Shown here piece by piece: positions 7,974-17,029 of a DNA stretch of 38,732 nucleotides. This stretch comes from Comamonadaceae bacterium (GTDB taxonomy: Bacteria; Pseudomonadota; Gammaproteobacteria; Burkholderiales; Burkholderiaceae_C), in NCBI GenBank assembly GCA_947476465.1, contig CANJQN010000042.1:1-38732 (forward strand), read 5' to 3'. The notes beneath the pieces were generated by a model. The model was given only the letters and a program-made list of their open reading frames with translations. It was not told the origin of the DNA and did no database searches. Both the position numbers and the translations under genes were made by a program. How positions within the stretch are numbered: position 1 is the stretch's first letter; the number at the start of each line of letters is the position of its first letter.

Positions 7974-7992
7974 CGCAAGCAGCTGTCTTGCG
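7974..7992. promoter_or_regulatory. Perfect 6-bp inverted repeat with 7-base loop between hslU and mraZ
   Basis: CGCAAG (7974-7979) and CTTGCG (7987-7992) form a perfect short stem. It overlaps the -35-like TTGCGC of the proposed mraZ promoter. It could be a weak end of the hslVU transcript, although the next T-run (TTTT) comes nine bases later, or a regulator site. Neither is proven. Confidence 0.35.
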
Positions 7993-8015
7993 CTCCTGAG
8001 TTTTCCTGCTAAAGT
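7988..8015 (+). promoter_or_regulatory. Candidate dcw operon promoter (Pmra)
   Basis: TTGCGC at 7988-7993 and TAAAGT at 8010-8015 are spaced by 16 bases, a plausible sigma-70 pair about 80 bases before mraZ. The MraZ boxes begin at its -10 end, so MraZ bound there would sit over the transcription start, as expected for an autorepressed operon. Judged by eye only. Confidence 0.5.
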
Positions 8016-8039
8016 GGGAATAAGTGCAGATTAGTGGGA
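8015..8039 (+). promoter_or_regulatory. MraZ-binding operator (TGGGN boxes at 10-bp period)
   Basis: TGGGA occurs at 8015-8019 and 8035-8039, with a degenerate TGCAG exactly between them at 8025-8029. The 10-bp period with 5-base AT-rich spacers is the known MraZ operator architecture (direct TGGGN repeats). The gene 52 bases downstream is mraZ itself, so autoregulation of the cluster is the natural reading. The middle box has lost two Gs. Confidence 0.8.
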
Positions 8040-8091
8040 AAAAGTAGCCGTTTTCCCCGGTTCTGCAGGTTTCCACCAGGACAACACAGCC

Positions 8092-8520
8092 GTGTTCCAA
8101 GGCGCTTCCTCCCTCACGCTCGATACCAAAGGTCGGCTTGCCGTGCCGACCCGGCATCGAGAAGTGCTGAGCGCGACCGCCGGCAACCAGCTCACCCTGA
8201 CCAAGCACCCGCACGGCTGCCTGATGGTCTTTCCCAGGCCCGAATGGGAAAAATTCCGCGACCGTATCGCGGCGTTACCCATGTCCGCCCAGTGGTGGAA
8301 GAGAATCTTCCTAGGCAACGCGATGGACGTCGAGGTCGACGCCTCTGGCCGCGTGCTGATCTCACCCGAGTTGCGGGCCGCCGCCGGCATCGAGCGCGAG
8401 ACCATGCTGCTGGGCATGGGCAACCACTTCGAACTCTGGGACAAGGCCGCGTATGACGCCCAGGAGGCGAAGGCGATGGCCGGTGAGATGCCTGACGTGT
8501 TCAAGGACTTTTCTTTCTGA
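8092..8520 (+). CDS. mraZ: MraZ transcriptional regulator of the dcw cluster
   Basis: 142 residues with two AbrB-like MraZ half-domains. The first opens FQGASSLTLDTKGRLAVPTRHRE and the second repeats the signature as MDVEVDASGRVLISPELRAAAG. MraZ is a ring-shaped DNA-binding protein that represses its own operon through TGGGN boxes, which are visible at 8015-8039. The start is GTG at 8092, where the family N-terminus (V/M-F-Q-G-A) begins. The gene is the first of the division and cell-wall cluster, 7 bases before the rsmH start. Identity is secure. Confidence 0.95.
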   Translation: MFQGASSLTLDTKGRLAVPTRHREVLSATAGNQLTLTKHPHGCLMVFPRPEWEKFRDRIAALPMSAQWWKRIFLGNAMDVEVDASGRVLISPELRAAAGIERETMLLGMGNHFELWDKAAYDAQEAKAMAGEMPDVFKDFSF

Positions 8521-8527
8521 CGGGCAC

Positions 8528-9442
8528 GTGTTGGACAAGCAATGGCAACACACCACCGTCCTGTTGAACGAAGCGATCGATGCGCTCGTCACCAGGCTGG
8601 ACGGACTCTATGTCGACGCGACCTTCGGCCGTGGCGGGCATTCGCGCCTGGCGCTCTCCAGGCTGGGGCCGCGAGGCCAGCTGATCGCCTTCGACAAGGA
8701 CCCGGAGGCGATCGCCGAGGCCGCCACGATCCACGACGCGCGTTTCTCGATCCGCCACCAGGGCTTCGCCGACCTGGGCGAGCTGCCGCCGCGCAGTGTC
8801 TGTGGCGTGCTGATGGACCTGGGCGTGAGCTCCCCGCAGATCGACAACCCCGGACGGGGTTTTTCTTTTCGCCACGACGGCCCGCTGGACATGCGCATGG
8901 ACACCACGCGCGGCCAGAGCGTGGCCCAGTGGCTGGCAACGGCCGAACAAGGCCAGATCGCGCAGGTGATACGTGACTATGGCGAAGAACGGTTTGCTGT
9001 TCCGATTGCAAAGGCGATTGTGGCTCGCCGACAGGAACGGGGCCCTCTTGCAACCACCGCCGAGCTGGCCCAGCTCGTGGCTGGCGCGGTCAAAACCCGC
9101 GAGCCGGGCCAGGACCCTGCAACGCGCACATTTCAGGCTCTTCGGATTTTCATCAACGCCGAGCTTGAACAGCTGCAACAGGCGTTAGAGGCCAGCTTGG
9201 ACATCCTCGAACCCCAGGGCCAGCTCGTCGTGATCAGCTTCCACTCGCTGGAAGACCGGATCGTCAAGCAGTTCATCGCCCGGAATTCGCGCGAGGTGGT
9301 GGACCGCCGCGCGCCGTTTGCCGTGGGGGCACCGCTCAAGCTGCGGGCACTCGATCGCGTCAAGCCCACGGCCGCCGAGATCGTGGCCAACCCGCGTTCG
9401 CGCAGCGCCATCATGCGAGTGGCGCAGAGGACCGAGGCATGA
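8528..9442 (+). CDS. rsmH: 16S rRNA (cytosine(1402)-N4)-methyltransferase
   Basis: RsmH (MraW), 304 residues against about 313 in E. coli, adds the N4-methyl group to C1402 of 16S rRNA using SAM. Visible motifs: HTTVLLNEAIDAL near the N-terminus, the SAM-binding DATFGRGGHSR near residue 34, LMDLGVSSPQID with the FSFRHDGPLDMRMD loop that marks the family, and VISFHSLEDRIVKQF towards the C-terminus. The GTG at 8528 is preferred because the frame upstream runs into mraZ and the family sequence begins at the DKQWQHTTVL segment; a TTG at 8531 is an alternative. Its end overlaps ftsL by 4 bases (ATGA). Secure. Confidence 0.94.
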   Translation: MLDKQWQHTTVLLNEAIDALVTRLDGLYVDATFGRGGHSRLALSRLGPRGQLIAFDKDPEAIAEAATIHDARFSIRHQGFADLGELPPRSVCGVLMDLGVSSPQIDNPGRGFSFRHDGPLDMRMDTTRGQSVAQWLATAEQGQIAQVIRDYGEERFAVPIAKAIVARRQERGPLATTAELAQLVAGAVKTREPGQDPATRTFQALRIFINAELEQLQQALEASLDILEPQGQLVVISFHSLEDRIVKQFIARNSREVVDRRAPFAVGAPLKLRALDRVKPTAAEIVANPRSRSAIMRVAQRTEA

Positions 9443-9744
9443 CCCGCCTGAACCTGGTGCTGTTGCTGGCCGTGATGGCCAGCGCGCTGTACCTGGTGCG
9501 GGTGCAGTACGAATCGCGCCGCCTGTACATGGAGCTCGAGCGCGAGCAGTCCGAAGCGCGCCGGCTCGATACGGAGCGCGAGCGCCTGTTCGCTGAAAAG
9601 CGCGGCCAGGCCACGCCCTTGCGCGTCGAGCGGCTGGCCAAGCAGCAGTTGCAGATGCGTCCGGCCTCGCCGGGCATCACCCAGTACGTGAGCCAGGCCT
9701 CATCCCCGCTCTCGGCGCCAGCCAAGGAAGGGGCAGCGCCATGA
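9439..9744 (+). CDS. ftsL: Cell division protein FtsL
   Basis: A 101-residue bitopic protein with a very short cytoplasmic end, one membrane segment at about residues 4-21 (LNLVLLLAVMASALYLV) and a periplasmic coiled coil rich in Glu and Arg (about 28-70). FtsL forms the FtsQLB complex that activates the FtsWI septal synthase. The length, topology and position between rsmH and ftsI identify it; sequence conservation in this family is low. It overlaps rsmH and ftsI by 4 bases each, so its translation is likely coupled to both. Confidence 0.92.
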   Translation: MTRLNLVLLLAVMASALYLVRVQYESRRLYMELEREQSEARRLDTERERLFAEKRGQATPLRVERLAKQQLQMRPASPGITQYVSQASSPLSAPAKEGAAP

Positions 9745-11474
9745 CCCGCAGCGTCATGTACACCTCCAGCCCGCTGCTGGCCAGCCGCACGCCGGTCTGG
9801 CGCAGCAAGTTCATCGTGGCCTGCATCGCCCTGGGCTTTGTCGTTCTGGCCGCACGGGCGGCCTGGGTGCAGGTGTTCGGCAACGCCTTCTTCCAACGCC
9901 AGGGCGAGGTGCGTTTTGCCCGCACCCTGGAGCTGCCCGCCAACCGTGGCCGCATCCTGGACCGCAACGGCCTGTTGCTGGCCACCAGCGTGCCCGCGCC
10001 CAGCATCTGGGCCATTCCGGAAGACATGGAGCGCGACGCGGCCAAGCTTGCCAAGCTTGCCAAACTGCTCGAGATGCCCCTTGCGGATCTGGAAAAGAAG
10101 ATCGGCGACGAACAAAAGACCTTCGTCTGGCTCAAGCGCCTGGTCGACGAGCCGGTGGCCAAGCAGGTCATGGCCCTGGGCATCAAGGGCATCTACGAGC
10201 GCAAGGAATACAAGCGCCAGTACCCCGAAGGCGAGGCAGCGGCGCACGTGGTGGGCTTCACCAATGTGGAGAACCTGGGCCAGGAAGGCATGGAGCTGGC
10301 CTTCGAAAAGCAGCTGTCCGGCCGCCCCGGTTCGCGCCGCGTCATCAAGGACCGCCTGGGTCGCATCATCGAGGACGTGCGCGAGCAGACACCCCCGGTG
10401 GACGGGCGCGACCTGCAGCTGTCCATCGACAGCAAGGTCCAGTTCTTCGCCTTCCAGCGGCTGCGCGACGCGGTGCTGGAACACCGCGCCAAAGGCGGCA
10501 GCGTGGTGGTGCTCGACGTGCAGACCGGAGAGGTGCTGGCCTTGGCCAACTACCCGACCTACTCGCCCGACAAGCGCGTGAACCTCTCCGGCGAGCAGCT
10601 TCGCAATCGAGCGCTCACCGACACCTTCGAGCCCGGCTCGACCATGAAGCCGTTCATCATCGCGCGCGCGCTCGAGCGCGGTCTGGTCACGCCCGAAACG
10701 CCGATCCAGACCGCCCCTGGTCGGCTGACCATCGGCGGCTCCACCATCAGCGATGCCCATCCCCACGGCATGCTCACGGTCAACGAAGTCATCCAGAAAT
10801 CGAGCAACGTGGGCACCGTCAAGATGGCCATGCAGCTCGGGCCGCGAGAGATGTGGGAGACCTTCAGCGAGGTCGGCCTGGGCCAGCGCCCGCAGGTGCC
10901 GTTTCCGGGCGCGGTAAGCGGCCGGCTGCGTGCCTACAAGACCTGGCGGCCGATCGAGCAGGCCACCATGAGCTATGGCTACGGCCTGTCGGTCAGCCTG
11001 TTCCAGCTGGCCCGCGCCTACAGCGTGTTCGCGCGCGACGGCGAGTTGGCGCCCAGCACCTTGCTCAAGTCCGACGGCGCCGCGGCCCCGGGCGTGCACG
11101 TGTTCGACGCCCGCCATGCCGCGGCGGTGCGAAACATGCTGCACATGGCGACCGGCCCCGGCGGCACCGCGCCCAAGGCGCAGACCATGGGTTACTCGGT
11201 CGGCGGCAAGACCGGCACCGCGCGCAAGCAGGAAGGCAAGGGCTACTCCACAGGCAAGTACCGGGGCTTTTTCGTCGGGTTGGCCCCGATCGAGAACCCG
11301 CGCATCGTGGTGGCGGTGATGGTCGACGAACCGTCGGCCGGCAAGTACTATGGCGGCGAAGTGGCCGCGCCCGTGTTCAGCACCACGGTGCAGCAGACCC
11401 TGCGCATGATGGGCGTGCAGCCCGACATGAGCGTCAAGCCGCAGGTCGTCGTGGCGGTGGAGGAGTCGTTCTGA
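9741..11474 (+). CDS. ftsI: FtsI / PBP3, septal peptidoglycan transpeptidase
   Basis: 577 residues, the class B penicillin-binding protein of the divisome. A single membrane anchor spans about residues 22-42, followed by the pedestal domain (RGRILDRNG near 69-77) and a transpeptidase domain from about 225. The three active-site motifs are present: S300-T-M-K303 with the nucleophilic serine, the SSN triad in QKSSNVG, and KTGT in GGKTGTARK. It crosslinks septal peptidoglycan together with FtsW and is the target of beta-lactams such as aztreonam. The start overlaps ftsL by 4 bases and the stop overlaps murE by one base. Identity is secure. Confidence 0.97.
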   Translation: MTRSVMYTSSPLLASRTPVWRSKFIVACIALGFVVLAARAAWVQVFGNAFFQRQGEVRFARTLELPANRGRILDRNGLLLATSVPAPSIWAIPEDMERDAAKLAKLAKLLEMPLADLEKKIGDEQKTFVWLKRLVDEPVAKQVMALGIKGIYERKEYKRQYPEGEAAAHVVGFTNVENLGQEGMELAFEKQLSGRPGSRRVIKDRLGRIIEDVREQTPPVDGRDLQLSIDSKVQFFAFQRLRDAVLEHRAKGGSVVVLDVQTGEVLALANYPTYSPDKRVNLSGEQLRNRALTDTFEPGSTMKPFIIARALERGLVTPETPIQTAPGRLTIGGSTISDAHPHGMLTVNEVIQKSSNVGTVKMAMQLGPREMWETFSEVGLGQRPQVPFPGAVSGRLRAYKTWRPIEQATMSYGYGLSVSLFQLARAYSVFARDGELAPSTLLKSDGAAAPGVHVFDARHAAAVRNMLHMATGPGGTAPKAQTMGYSVGGKTGTARKQEGKGYSTGKYRGFFVGLAPIENPRIVVAVMVDEPSAGKYYGGEVAAPVFSTTVQQTLRMMGVQPDMSVKPQVVVAVEESF

Positions 11475-12955
11475 TGCGCCGCCTGCACACCCCCGGCGAG
11501 GCCGCGCGGTGGCTGTCCGAACGCGTGTTGGGCCAGCTGCGTTGCGACAGCCGCAAGGTGGGGCGCGGCGATGGCTTCGTGGCCTGGCCGGGCGCCGCCA
11601 CCGACGGCCGCCGGCACGTGGTGGCGGCCCTGGGCAACGGCGCTTGCGCCTGCCTGGTCGAGGCCGATGGCGTCGAGGGTTTCGGCCTGCCGCCCGGTGA
11701 CACGATCGCCTGCTATGCGGGCCTGAAGGCCGCCACCGGCCCCATTGCCGCCGCCTACCACGGCCAACCCAGCGAGCGCCTGGACGTGCTGGCCGTCACC
11801 GGCACCAACGGCAAGACCTCCACCGTCTGGTGGCTGGCGCAGGCCTATTCGGCCGCGCGGCTGGCCGGCTGCGCGGCCATCGGCACACTGGGCACGGGCC
11901 GCCCGCCCGCCGTCGAGTACACCGGCCTGACCACGCCCGACCCGGTGCTGCTGCAAGGGCAGTTTCGCCGCTTCGCCGACCAGGGCCTGGCGGCCTGCGC
12001 GATCGAGGCCTCGTCCATCGGCATCGCCGAGCGGCGGCTCGACGGCACCCGCATCCGCGTGGCCGTGCTCACCAATTTCAGCCGGGACCACCTCGACTAC
12101 CACGGCACCATGGACGCCTATTGGGAGGCCAAGGCCGCCCTGTTCCGCTGGCCGGGCCTGCGCTCGGCCGTGGTCAACGTCGACGACGAGAAGGGCGCGG
12201 CCCTGGCCGATGCCCTGCGCGCCGGCCCGCTGGACCTGTGGACCTATTCCTGCGCCGGCCCGGCGCGGCTGCGGGCGCTGGACATCGCCTACGGCGACCA
12301 GGGCTTGCGCTTTTCCGTCGCCGAGGGCGAACTGCGCGAGCCGCTGGCCACCGGCGTGATCGGCCAGTACAACGTGGCCAACCTTCTGGCCGTGATCGGC
12401 GCGCTGCGCGCCTGCGGCATCGCTCTGGCCGAAGCGGTGCGCGCCTGTGCCCACCTGCTGCCAGTGCCCGGCCGCATGGAATGCGTGCAGCAGCCGGGCG
12501 CGCCGCTGGTGGCGGTGGACTATGCCCACACCCCCGACGCCCTCGACAAGGCGCTGGCGGCCCTGCGCCCGCTCGCCAACCAGCGCGGCGGGCGCCTGTG
12601 GTGCGTGTTCGGTTGCGGCGGCGACCGCGACGCCACCAAGCGCCCGCTGATGGCCGCCGTAGCCGAAAAGAACGCCGACCGGGTGGTGGTCACCAGCGAC
12701 AACCCGCGCGACGAAAGGCCTGAGACCATCATCAGCCAGATCCTGCTGGGCCTGTCGCACAGCGAGTGCGTCGAGGTCGAGGTCGATCGGGCCCGCGCCA
12801 TCACCCAGGCCGTGGCGGCGGCCGCGCCGCAAGACGTGATCCTGCTGGCCGGCAAGGGCCATGAGGACGCGCAGGAAGTTCGGGGTGTGCGCCACCCCTT
12901 CGACGACCGCGTCCATGCCCGCATGGCGCTTGAGCGACGGGGGGTGGCGGCATGA
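11474..12955 (+). CDS. murE: UDP-MurNAc-L-Ala-D-Glu:meso-diaminopimelate ligase
   Basis: 493 residues, a cytoplasmic Mur ligase that adds the third stem-peptide residue. The ATP-binding motif TGTNGKT is at about residues 108-114. The DNPR motif at about 409-412 (SDNPRDE) is the signature of enzymes that select meso-diaminopimelate rather than lysine, as expected in a Gram-negative. The usual carbamylated-Lys region (YWEAKAALF) is present. The start ATG shares its A with the ftsI stop (TGATG); the open frame extends far upstream but only as an antiphase shadow of ftsI. The stop overlaps murF by 4 bases. Secure. Confidence 0.96.
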   Translation: MRRLHTPGEAARWLSERVLGQLRCDSRKVGRGDGFVAWPGAATDGRRHVVAALGNGACACLVEADGVEGFGLPPGDTIACYAGLKAATGPIAAAYHGQPSERLDVLAVTGTNGKTSTVWWLAQAYSAARLAGCAAIGTLGTGRPPAVEYTGLTTPDPVLLQGQFRRFADQGLAACAIEASSIGIAERRLDGTRIRVAVLTNFSRDHLDYHGTMDAYWEAKAALFRWPGLRSAVVNVDDEKGAALADALRAGPLDLWTYSCAGPARLRALDIAYGDQGLRFSVAEGELREPLATGVIGQYNVANLLAVIGALRACGIALAEAVRACAHLLPVPGRMECVQQPGAPLVAVDYAHTPDALDKALAALRPLANQRGGRLWCVFGCGGDRDATKRPLMAAVAEKNADRVVVTSDNPRDERPETIISQILLGLSHSECVEVEVDRARAITQAVAAAAPQDVILLAGKGHEDAQEVRGVRHPFDDRVHARMALERRGVAA

Positions 12956-14343
12956 TGTTCGAACTGCACGAGGCTTTGCCGTGGATCCCCGGCGCCCGCC
13001 TGGTGGGATCGGGCAGCGTGCCCATCGCCCGTGTGCACTCCGATACCCGCAGCCTGCAAGCCGGCGACCTGTTCATAGCGCTGCGCGGCGAGCGCTTCGA
13101 CGCCAACGACCTGCTGGCGCAGGCGCTGGCCAGCGGCGCCGCCGCCGTGCTGGCGCATCGTGGCCGCATCCCCGCCGGCATGAGCGGCCTGGAGGTGGAT
13201 GACACCCGCGTCGCGCTCGGCCAACTGGCGGCCGGCTGGCGCAAGCGCTTCGCCCTTGCGCTGATCGCCGTCACCGGCAGCAACGGCAAGACCACCGTCA
13301 CGCAGATGGTCGCGGCCATCCTGCGCGCCTGGCATGGCCAGGCGGCGCTGGCCACGCAGGGCAATTTCAACAACGAGATCGGCCTGCCGCTGACGCTGCT
13401 GCGCCTGACGGCCGGCCACGCGGTCGCGGTGGTCGAGCTGGGGATGAACCACCCTGGTGAGATCGGCGCCCTGGCCGCCATCGCCCGGCCCACGGTGGCC
13501 CTGGTGAACAACGCCCAGCGCGAGCACCAGGAGTTCATGGCCAGCGTGGAAGCGGTGGCCCGCGAGAACGGAGCGGTGTTCGGCGAGCTCGCGGCCAGCG
13601 GCTGCGCCGTGTTCCCCGCGCACGACGAATTCACCGGGCTCTGGCAGGAGATGGCCGGACCCCGCGCATCGCTCACCTTCGGCACCCGCACGGGCGCCGA
13701 CATTGTTCTGGCCGGGTCTGAATGGCACGAGGACCACTGGGAGGTGCGGGCGAACACGCCCGCCGGCCCGGTGGGTTTCCGACTCCATATCGCCGGCCGC
13801 CATAACGTGGTCAACGCCCTGGCGGCTTGCGCCTGCGCCTTGGCCGCGGGCGCGCCGCTGGCCGCCATCGGCGCCGGCCTGGAGGCGTTCGAGCCGGTCA
13901 AGGGGCGCTCGCGCGCCCTGGCCGTGGCGTTGGCTGGCCGCACGCTCACTCTGGTGGACGATACCTACAACGCCAACCCCGACTCCGTGCTCGCGGCCAT
14001 CGACGTGCTGGCCGAGTTGCCCGGTCCGCGGCTGCTGGTGCTGGGCGACATGGGCGAGGTCGGCCACCAAGGCCCGCAATTCCACGCCGAGGTCGGCGCC
14101 TACGCCCGCGAGCGCGGCATATCCGCGCTGCTGACGCTGGGCGAGCAGGCCCGCGCCATGGGCGGCGCCCATTTCGACACCATCGAGGCGCTCAACACCG
14201 CCGTGCTCGCGCGCCTGCCCGAGGTGGCCAGCGTGCTGGTCAAGGGCTCGCGCTTCATGAAGATGGAGCGGGTGGTCCAGGCCATCACCGCCGCCGCTAC
14301 CACCCCACAACAACAAGAAAAGGGAGGCGTCCGATGCTGCTGA
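12952..14343 (+). CDS. murF: UDP-MurNAc-tripeptide:D-Ala-D-Ala ligase
   Basis: 463 residues. MurF adds the D-Ala-D-Ala dipeptide to complete the UDP-MurNAc-pentapeptide. The N-terminal substrate domain includes HSDTRSLQAGDLFIALRGERFD; the ATP loop TGSNGKTT lies at 108-115; the family sequences NFNNEIGLPLTLL, ELGMNHPGEIG and DDTYNANPDS follow. It begins inside murE (ATGA) and ends 10 bases inside mraY, so the order murE-murF-mraY is translationally tight. Secure. Confidence 0.96.
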   Translation: MMFELHEALPWIPGARLVGSGSVPIARVHSDTRSLQAGDLFIALRGERFDANDLLAQALASGAAAVLAHRGRIPAGMSGLEVDDTRVALGQLAAGWRKRFALALIAVTGSNGKTTVTQMVAAILRAWHGQAALATQGNFNNEIGLPLTLLRLTAGHAVAVVELGMNHPGEIGALAAIARPTVALVNNAQREHQEFMASVEAVARENGAVFGELAASGCAVFPAHDEFTGLWQEMAGPRASLTFGTRTGADIVLAGSEWHEDHWEVRANTPAGPVGFRLHIAGRHNVVNALAACACALAAGAPLAAIGAGLEAFEPVKGRSRALAVALAGRTLTLVDDTYNANPDSVLAAIDVLAELPGPRLLVLGDMGEVGHQGPQFHAEVGAYARERGISALLTLGEQARAMGGAHFDTIEALNTAVLARLPEVASVLVKGSRFMKMERVVQAITAAATTPQQQEKGGVRCC

Positions 14344-15512
14344 GCCTTGCCATCTGGCTGCAGACACTTTCGCCGGACTTCGGCTTTCTACGGGTGTTCC
14401 AGTACATCACCTTCCGCGCCGTCATGGCCGCCATGACGGCCCTGGTGATCGGTATCGCCGCCGGCCCGATGGTGATCCGCCGCCTGACAGCGCTCAAGAT
14501 CGGCCAGCCGGTGCGCGGCTACGGCATGGAGACGCACCTGGTCAAGAGCGGCACGCCCACCATGGGCGGGGTGCTGATCCTGCTGTCGATCGCGGTGTCC
14601 ACGCTGCTGTGGTTCGACCTGTCCAACCGCTTTGTCTGGATCGTGCTGATGGTCACCCTGGGCTTTGGCGCCATCGGCTGGGCGGACGACTGGCGCAAGG
14701 TCGTGCGCAAGGACCCCGAGGGCATGCGCTCGCGCGAAAAATACTTCTGGCAGTCCGTCGTCGGGCTGATCGCGGCCATCTACCTGGTCTTCAGCATTTC
14801 CGAGAGCTCCAACGTCAAGGTGGTGCAGCTGTTCATTACCTGGGTGCAATCGGGCTTCGATGTGAACCTGCCGCCCAAGGCCGGCCTGCTGGTGCCTTTC
14901 TTCAAGGAGATCACCTACCCCTTGGGCGTTTTCGGTTTCGTGATCCTCAGCTACCTGGTGATCGTGGGCGCCAGCAACGCGGTCAACCTCACCGACGGCC
15001 TGGACGGTCTGGCCATCATGCCGGTGGTGATGGTGGGTTCGGCCCTGGGCGTGTTCGCCTATGTGACGGGCAGCGCTGTGTATTCGCGCTACCTGCTGCT
15101 CCCCTTCATCCCCGGCGCCGGCGAGCTGATGATCTTTTGCGCCGCCATGGCCGGCGCGGGCCTGGCCTTTCTTTGGTTCAACGCCTACCCGGCGCAGGTG
15201 TTCATGGGCGACGTCGGCGCGCTGGCCCTGGGCGGCGCGCTGGGCACCATCGCCGTGATCGTGCGCCAGGAGATCGTGCTGGCCATCATGGGCGGCATCT
15301 TCGTGGTCGAGGCCCTGTCCGTGATGGTGCAGGTGATGTACTTCAAGTACACCAAGAAACGATTTGGCCAGGGGCGGCGCATCCTCAAGATGGCGCCGCT
15401 GCACCACCATTTTGAAAAGAGCGGCTGGAAGGAAACGCAGGTGGTCGTGCGTTTCTGGATCATCACCATGCTGCTGTGCCTGGTCGGGCTGTCCAGCCTC
15501 AAATTACGATGA
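14334..15512 (+). CDS. mraY: MraY, phospho-MurNAc-pentapeptide translocase
   Basis: 392 residues and about ten membrane segments. MraY transfers phospho-MurNAc-pentapeptide to undecaprenyl phosphate, making lipid I on the inner face of the membrane. Key motifs: TPTMGG near the N-terminus, ADDWRK with the paired Asp, NAVNLTDGLDGLA, the FMGDVGALALGG loop, and the APLHHHFE histidine motif. The ATG at 14334 is preceded by AGGGAGG at an ideal distance and starts within the last 10 bases of murF. Its stop overlaps murD (ATGA). Secure. Confidence 0.97.
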   Translation: MLLSLAIWLQTLSPDFGFLRVFQYITFRAVMAAMTALVIGIAAGPMVIRRLTALKIGQPVRGYGMETHLVKSGTPTMGGVLILLSIAVSTLLWFDLSNRFVWIVLMVTLGFGAIGWADDWRKVVRKDPEGMRSREKYFWQSVVGLIAAIYLVFSISESSNVKVVQLFITWVQSGFDVNLPPKAGLLVPFFKEITYPLGVFGFVILSYLVIVGASNAVNLTDGLDGLAIMPVVMVGSALGVFAYVTGSAVYSRYLLLPFIPGAGELMIFCAAMAGAGLAFLWFNAYPAQVFMGDVGALALGGALGTIAVIVRQEIVLAIMGGIFVVEALSVMVQVMYFKYTKKRFGQGRRILKMAPLHHHFEKSGWKETQVVVRFWIITMLLCLVGLSSLKLR

Positions 15513-17029
15513 CCCACAGCAACGCGCTGCACGACCAGCATGTCCTCGTCCTCGGCCTGGGCATCTCCGGCCTGGCGATGGCACGGTGGTGCGCGCGCGG
15601 CGGGGCACAGGTGACCGTGGCCGACACCCGCGTGGCGCCGCCGCACCTGCCGCAGCTGCGCGAGCAGGTGCCGCAGGCGCGCTTTGTCGCGGGCGAGTTC
15701 AGCGAGGCCTTGCTCGACGGCATCCAAGCCGTGTTCCGCAGCCCGGGCCTGACGCCCGCGCAGGTGGCACCGGTGGCGCAGGCCGCGCAGGCACGCGGGC
15801 TATGTGTGGGCGGCGAGCTCGACCTGTTCATTCAAGGCCTGGCCGCGCTCAAGGCCGAACAGGGCTATGCGCCCGCGCTGCTGGCGATCACCGGCACCAA
15901 CGGCAAGACCACCGTCACCGCGCTGACCGGTCAACTGGTCGAGCGCGCCGGCCGCACCGTGGCCGTGGCCGGCAACATCGGCCCCTCCTTGTTGGACACG
16001 CTGGCCGCCAAGACCGAGGCGCAGGCCCTGCCGCAGGTGTGGGTGCTGGAGCTGTCGAGCTTTCAGCTCGAAGGCATGGAAGGCTTCGAGCCCACCGCCG
16101 CAACGGTGCTCAACGTCACGCAAGACCACCTCGACTGGCACGGCAACATGGACGCCTATGCCGCGGCCAAGGCCCGCATCTTCGGCGCCACTGGCCTGAT
16201 GGTGCTCAATCGGGAAGACCCGCTCGTCATGGCCATGCGGCCAGCGGCGGTGCGGCTCAAGGGCGCACGCATCGAGCAGCGCGCCTGCGTCACATTCGGC
16301 GGCGACCTGCCGCAGCGCCCCGGCGACTTCGGCATCGAGGTGGTCAACGGCATGGCCTGGCTGGTGCGCGCGCTGGAGGCCGACGAAACCCACAAGCGCC
16401 GCCGGGGCGAGGTCGAGGAGCTTTACTTCCAGCGCCTGATGCCCGCCGACGCGCTGCGCATCCGCGGCCGCCACAACGCGGTCAACGCGCTGTCGGCCCT
16501 GGCGCTGGCTACCGCCTGCGGCTGCGCGCTCGGCCCCATGCTGTATGGCCTGCGCGACTACCGGGGCGAACCGCACCGGGTGGAGCCGGTGGGCACGGTC
16601 AACGGCATTGAGTATTTCGACGACAGCAAGGGCACCAACGTCGGCGCCACGGTGGCCGCCCTGTTGGGCCTGGGCGCCGAGCGCAAGCTGGTCGTCATTC
16701 TGGGCGGCGAGGGCAAGGGCCAGGACTTCTCCCCCCTGGCGGCGCCGGTAGCACGGCATGCCCGCTGCGCCGTGCTGATCGGCCGCGATGCCCCCGTCAT
16801 CCGCGCCGCGCTGGCGCCGGCGGGCGTCACCCTGCTCGACGCCGTCTCGATGGAGCAGGCCGTGCAACTGGCCACCGAGCGCGCCCATGCCGGCGATGCG
16901 GTGCTGATGTCGCCGGCCTGCGCCAGCTTCGACATGTTCAAGGACTATGGCCACCGCGCGCAGGTGTTCCTCGCCGCCGTGCGCCACCTCGCCGACGAAG
17001 CCGGTGTGTCGCTGGAGGCCGCGTCATGA
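15509..17029 (+). CDS. murD: UDP-MurNAc-L-alanine:D-glutamate ligase
   Basis: 506 residues, somewhat longer than E. coli MurD (438). It adds D-Glu to UDP-MurNAc-L-Ala in the cytoplasm. A Rossmann-like N-terminus (VLVLGLGISGLAMARW) is followed by the ATP loop TGTNGKTT near residue 128, ELSSFQLEG, NVTQDHLDWHGNMDAYAAAK, and DDSKGTNVGAT in the C-terminal part. Part of the extra length lies around residues 265-310, between the central-domain motifs, where a charged insert (DETHKRRRGEVEELYF) is visible; similar inserts occur in Comamonadaceae as far as I know. The start ATG overlaps the mraY stop. Secure. Confidence 0.95.
   Translation: MTHSNALHDQHVLVLGLGISGLAMARWCARGGAQVTVADTRVAPPHLPQLREQVPQARFVAGEFSEALLDGIQAVFRSPGLTPAQVAPVAQAAQARGLCVGGELDLFIQGLAALKAEQGYAPALLAITGTNGKTTVTALTGQLVERAGRTVAVAGNIGPSLLDTLAAKTEAQALPQVWVLELSSFQLEGMEGFEPTAATVLNVTQDHLDWHGNMDAYAAAKARIFGATGLMVLNREDPLVMAMRPAAVRLKGARIEQRACVTFGGDLPQRPGDFGIEVVNGMAWLVRALEADETHKRRRGEVEELYFQRLMPADALRIRGRHNAVNALSALALATACGCALGPMLYGLRDYRGEPHRVEPVGTVNGIEYFDDSKGTNVGATVAALLGLGAERKLVVILGGEGKGQDFSPLAAPVARHARCAVLIGRDAPVIRAALAPAGVTLLDAVSMEQAVQLATERAHAGDAVLMSPACASFDMFKDYGHRAQVFLAAVRHLADEAGVSLEAAS

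Noticed and set aside
10853..11473. N-terminal extension of murE to a 700-residue protein
   Set aside because: The upstream 207 codons are an antiphase shadow of ftsI; MurE family sequence begins at ATG 11474.
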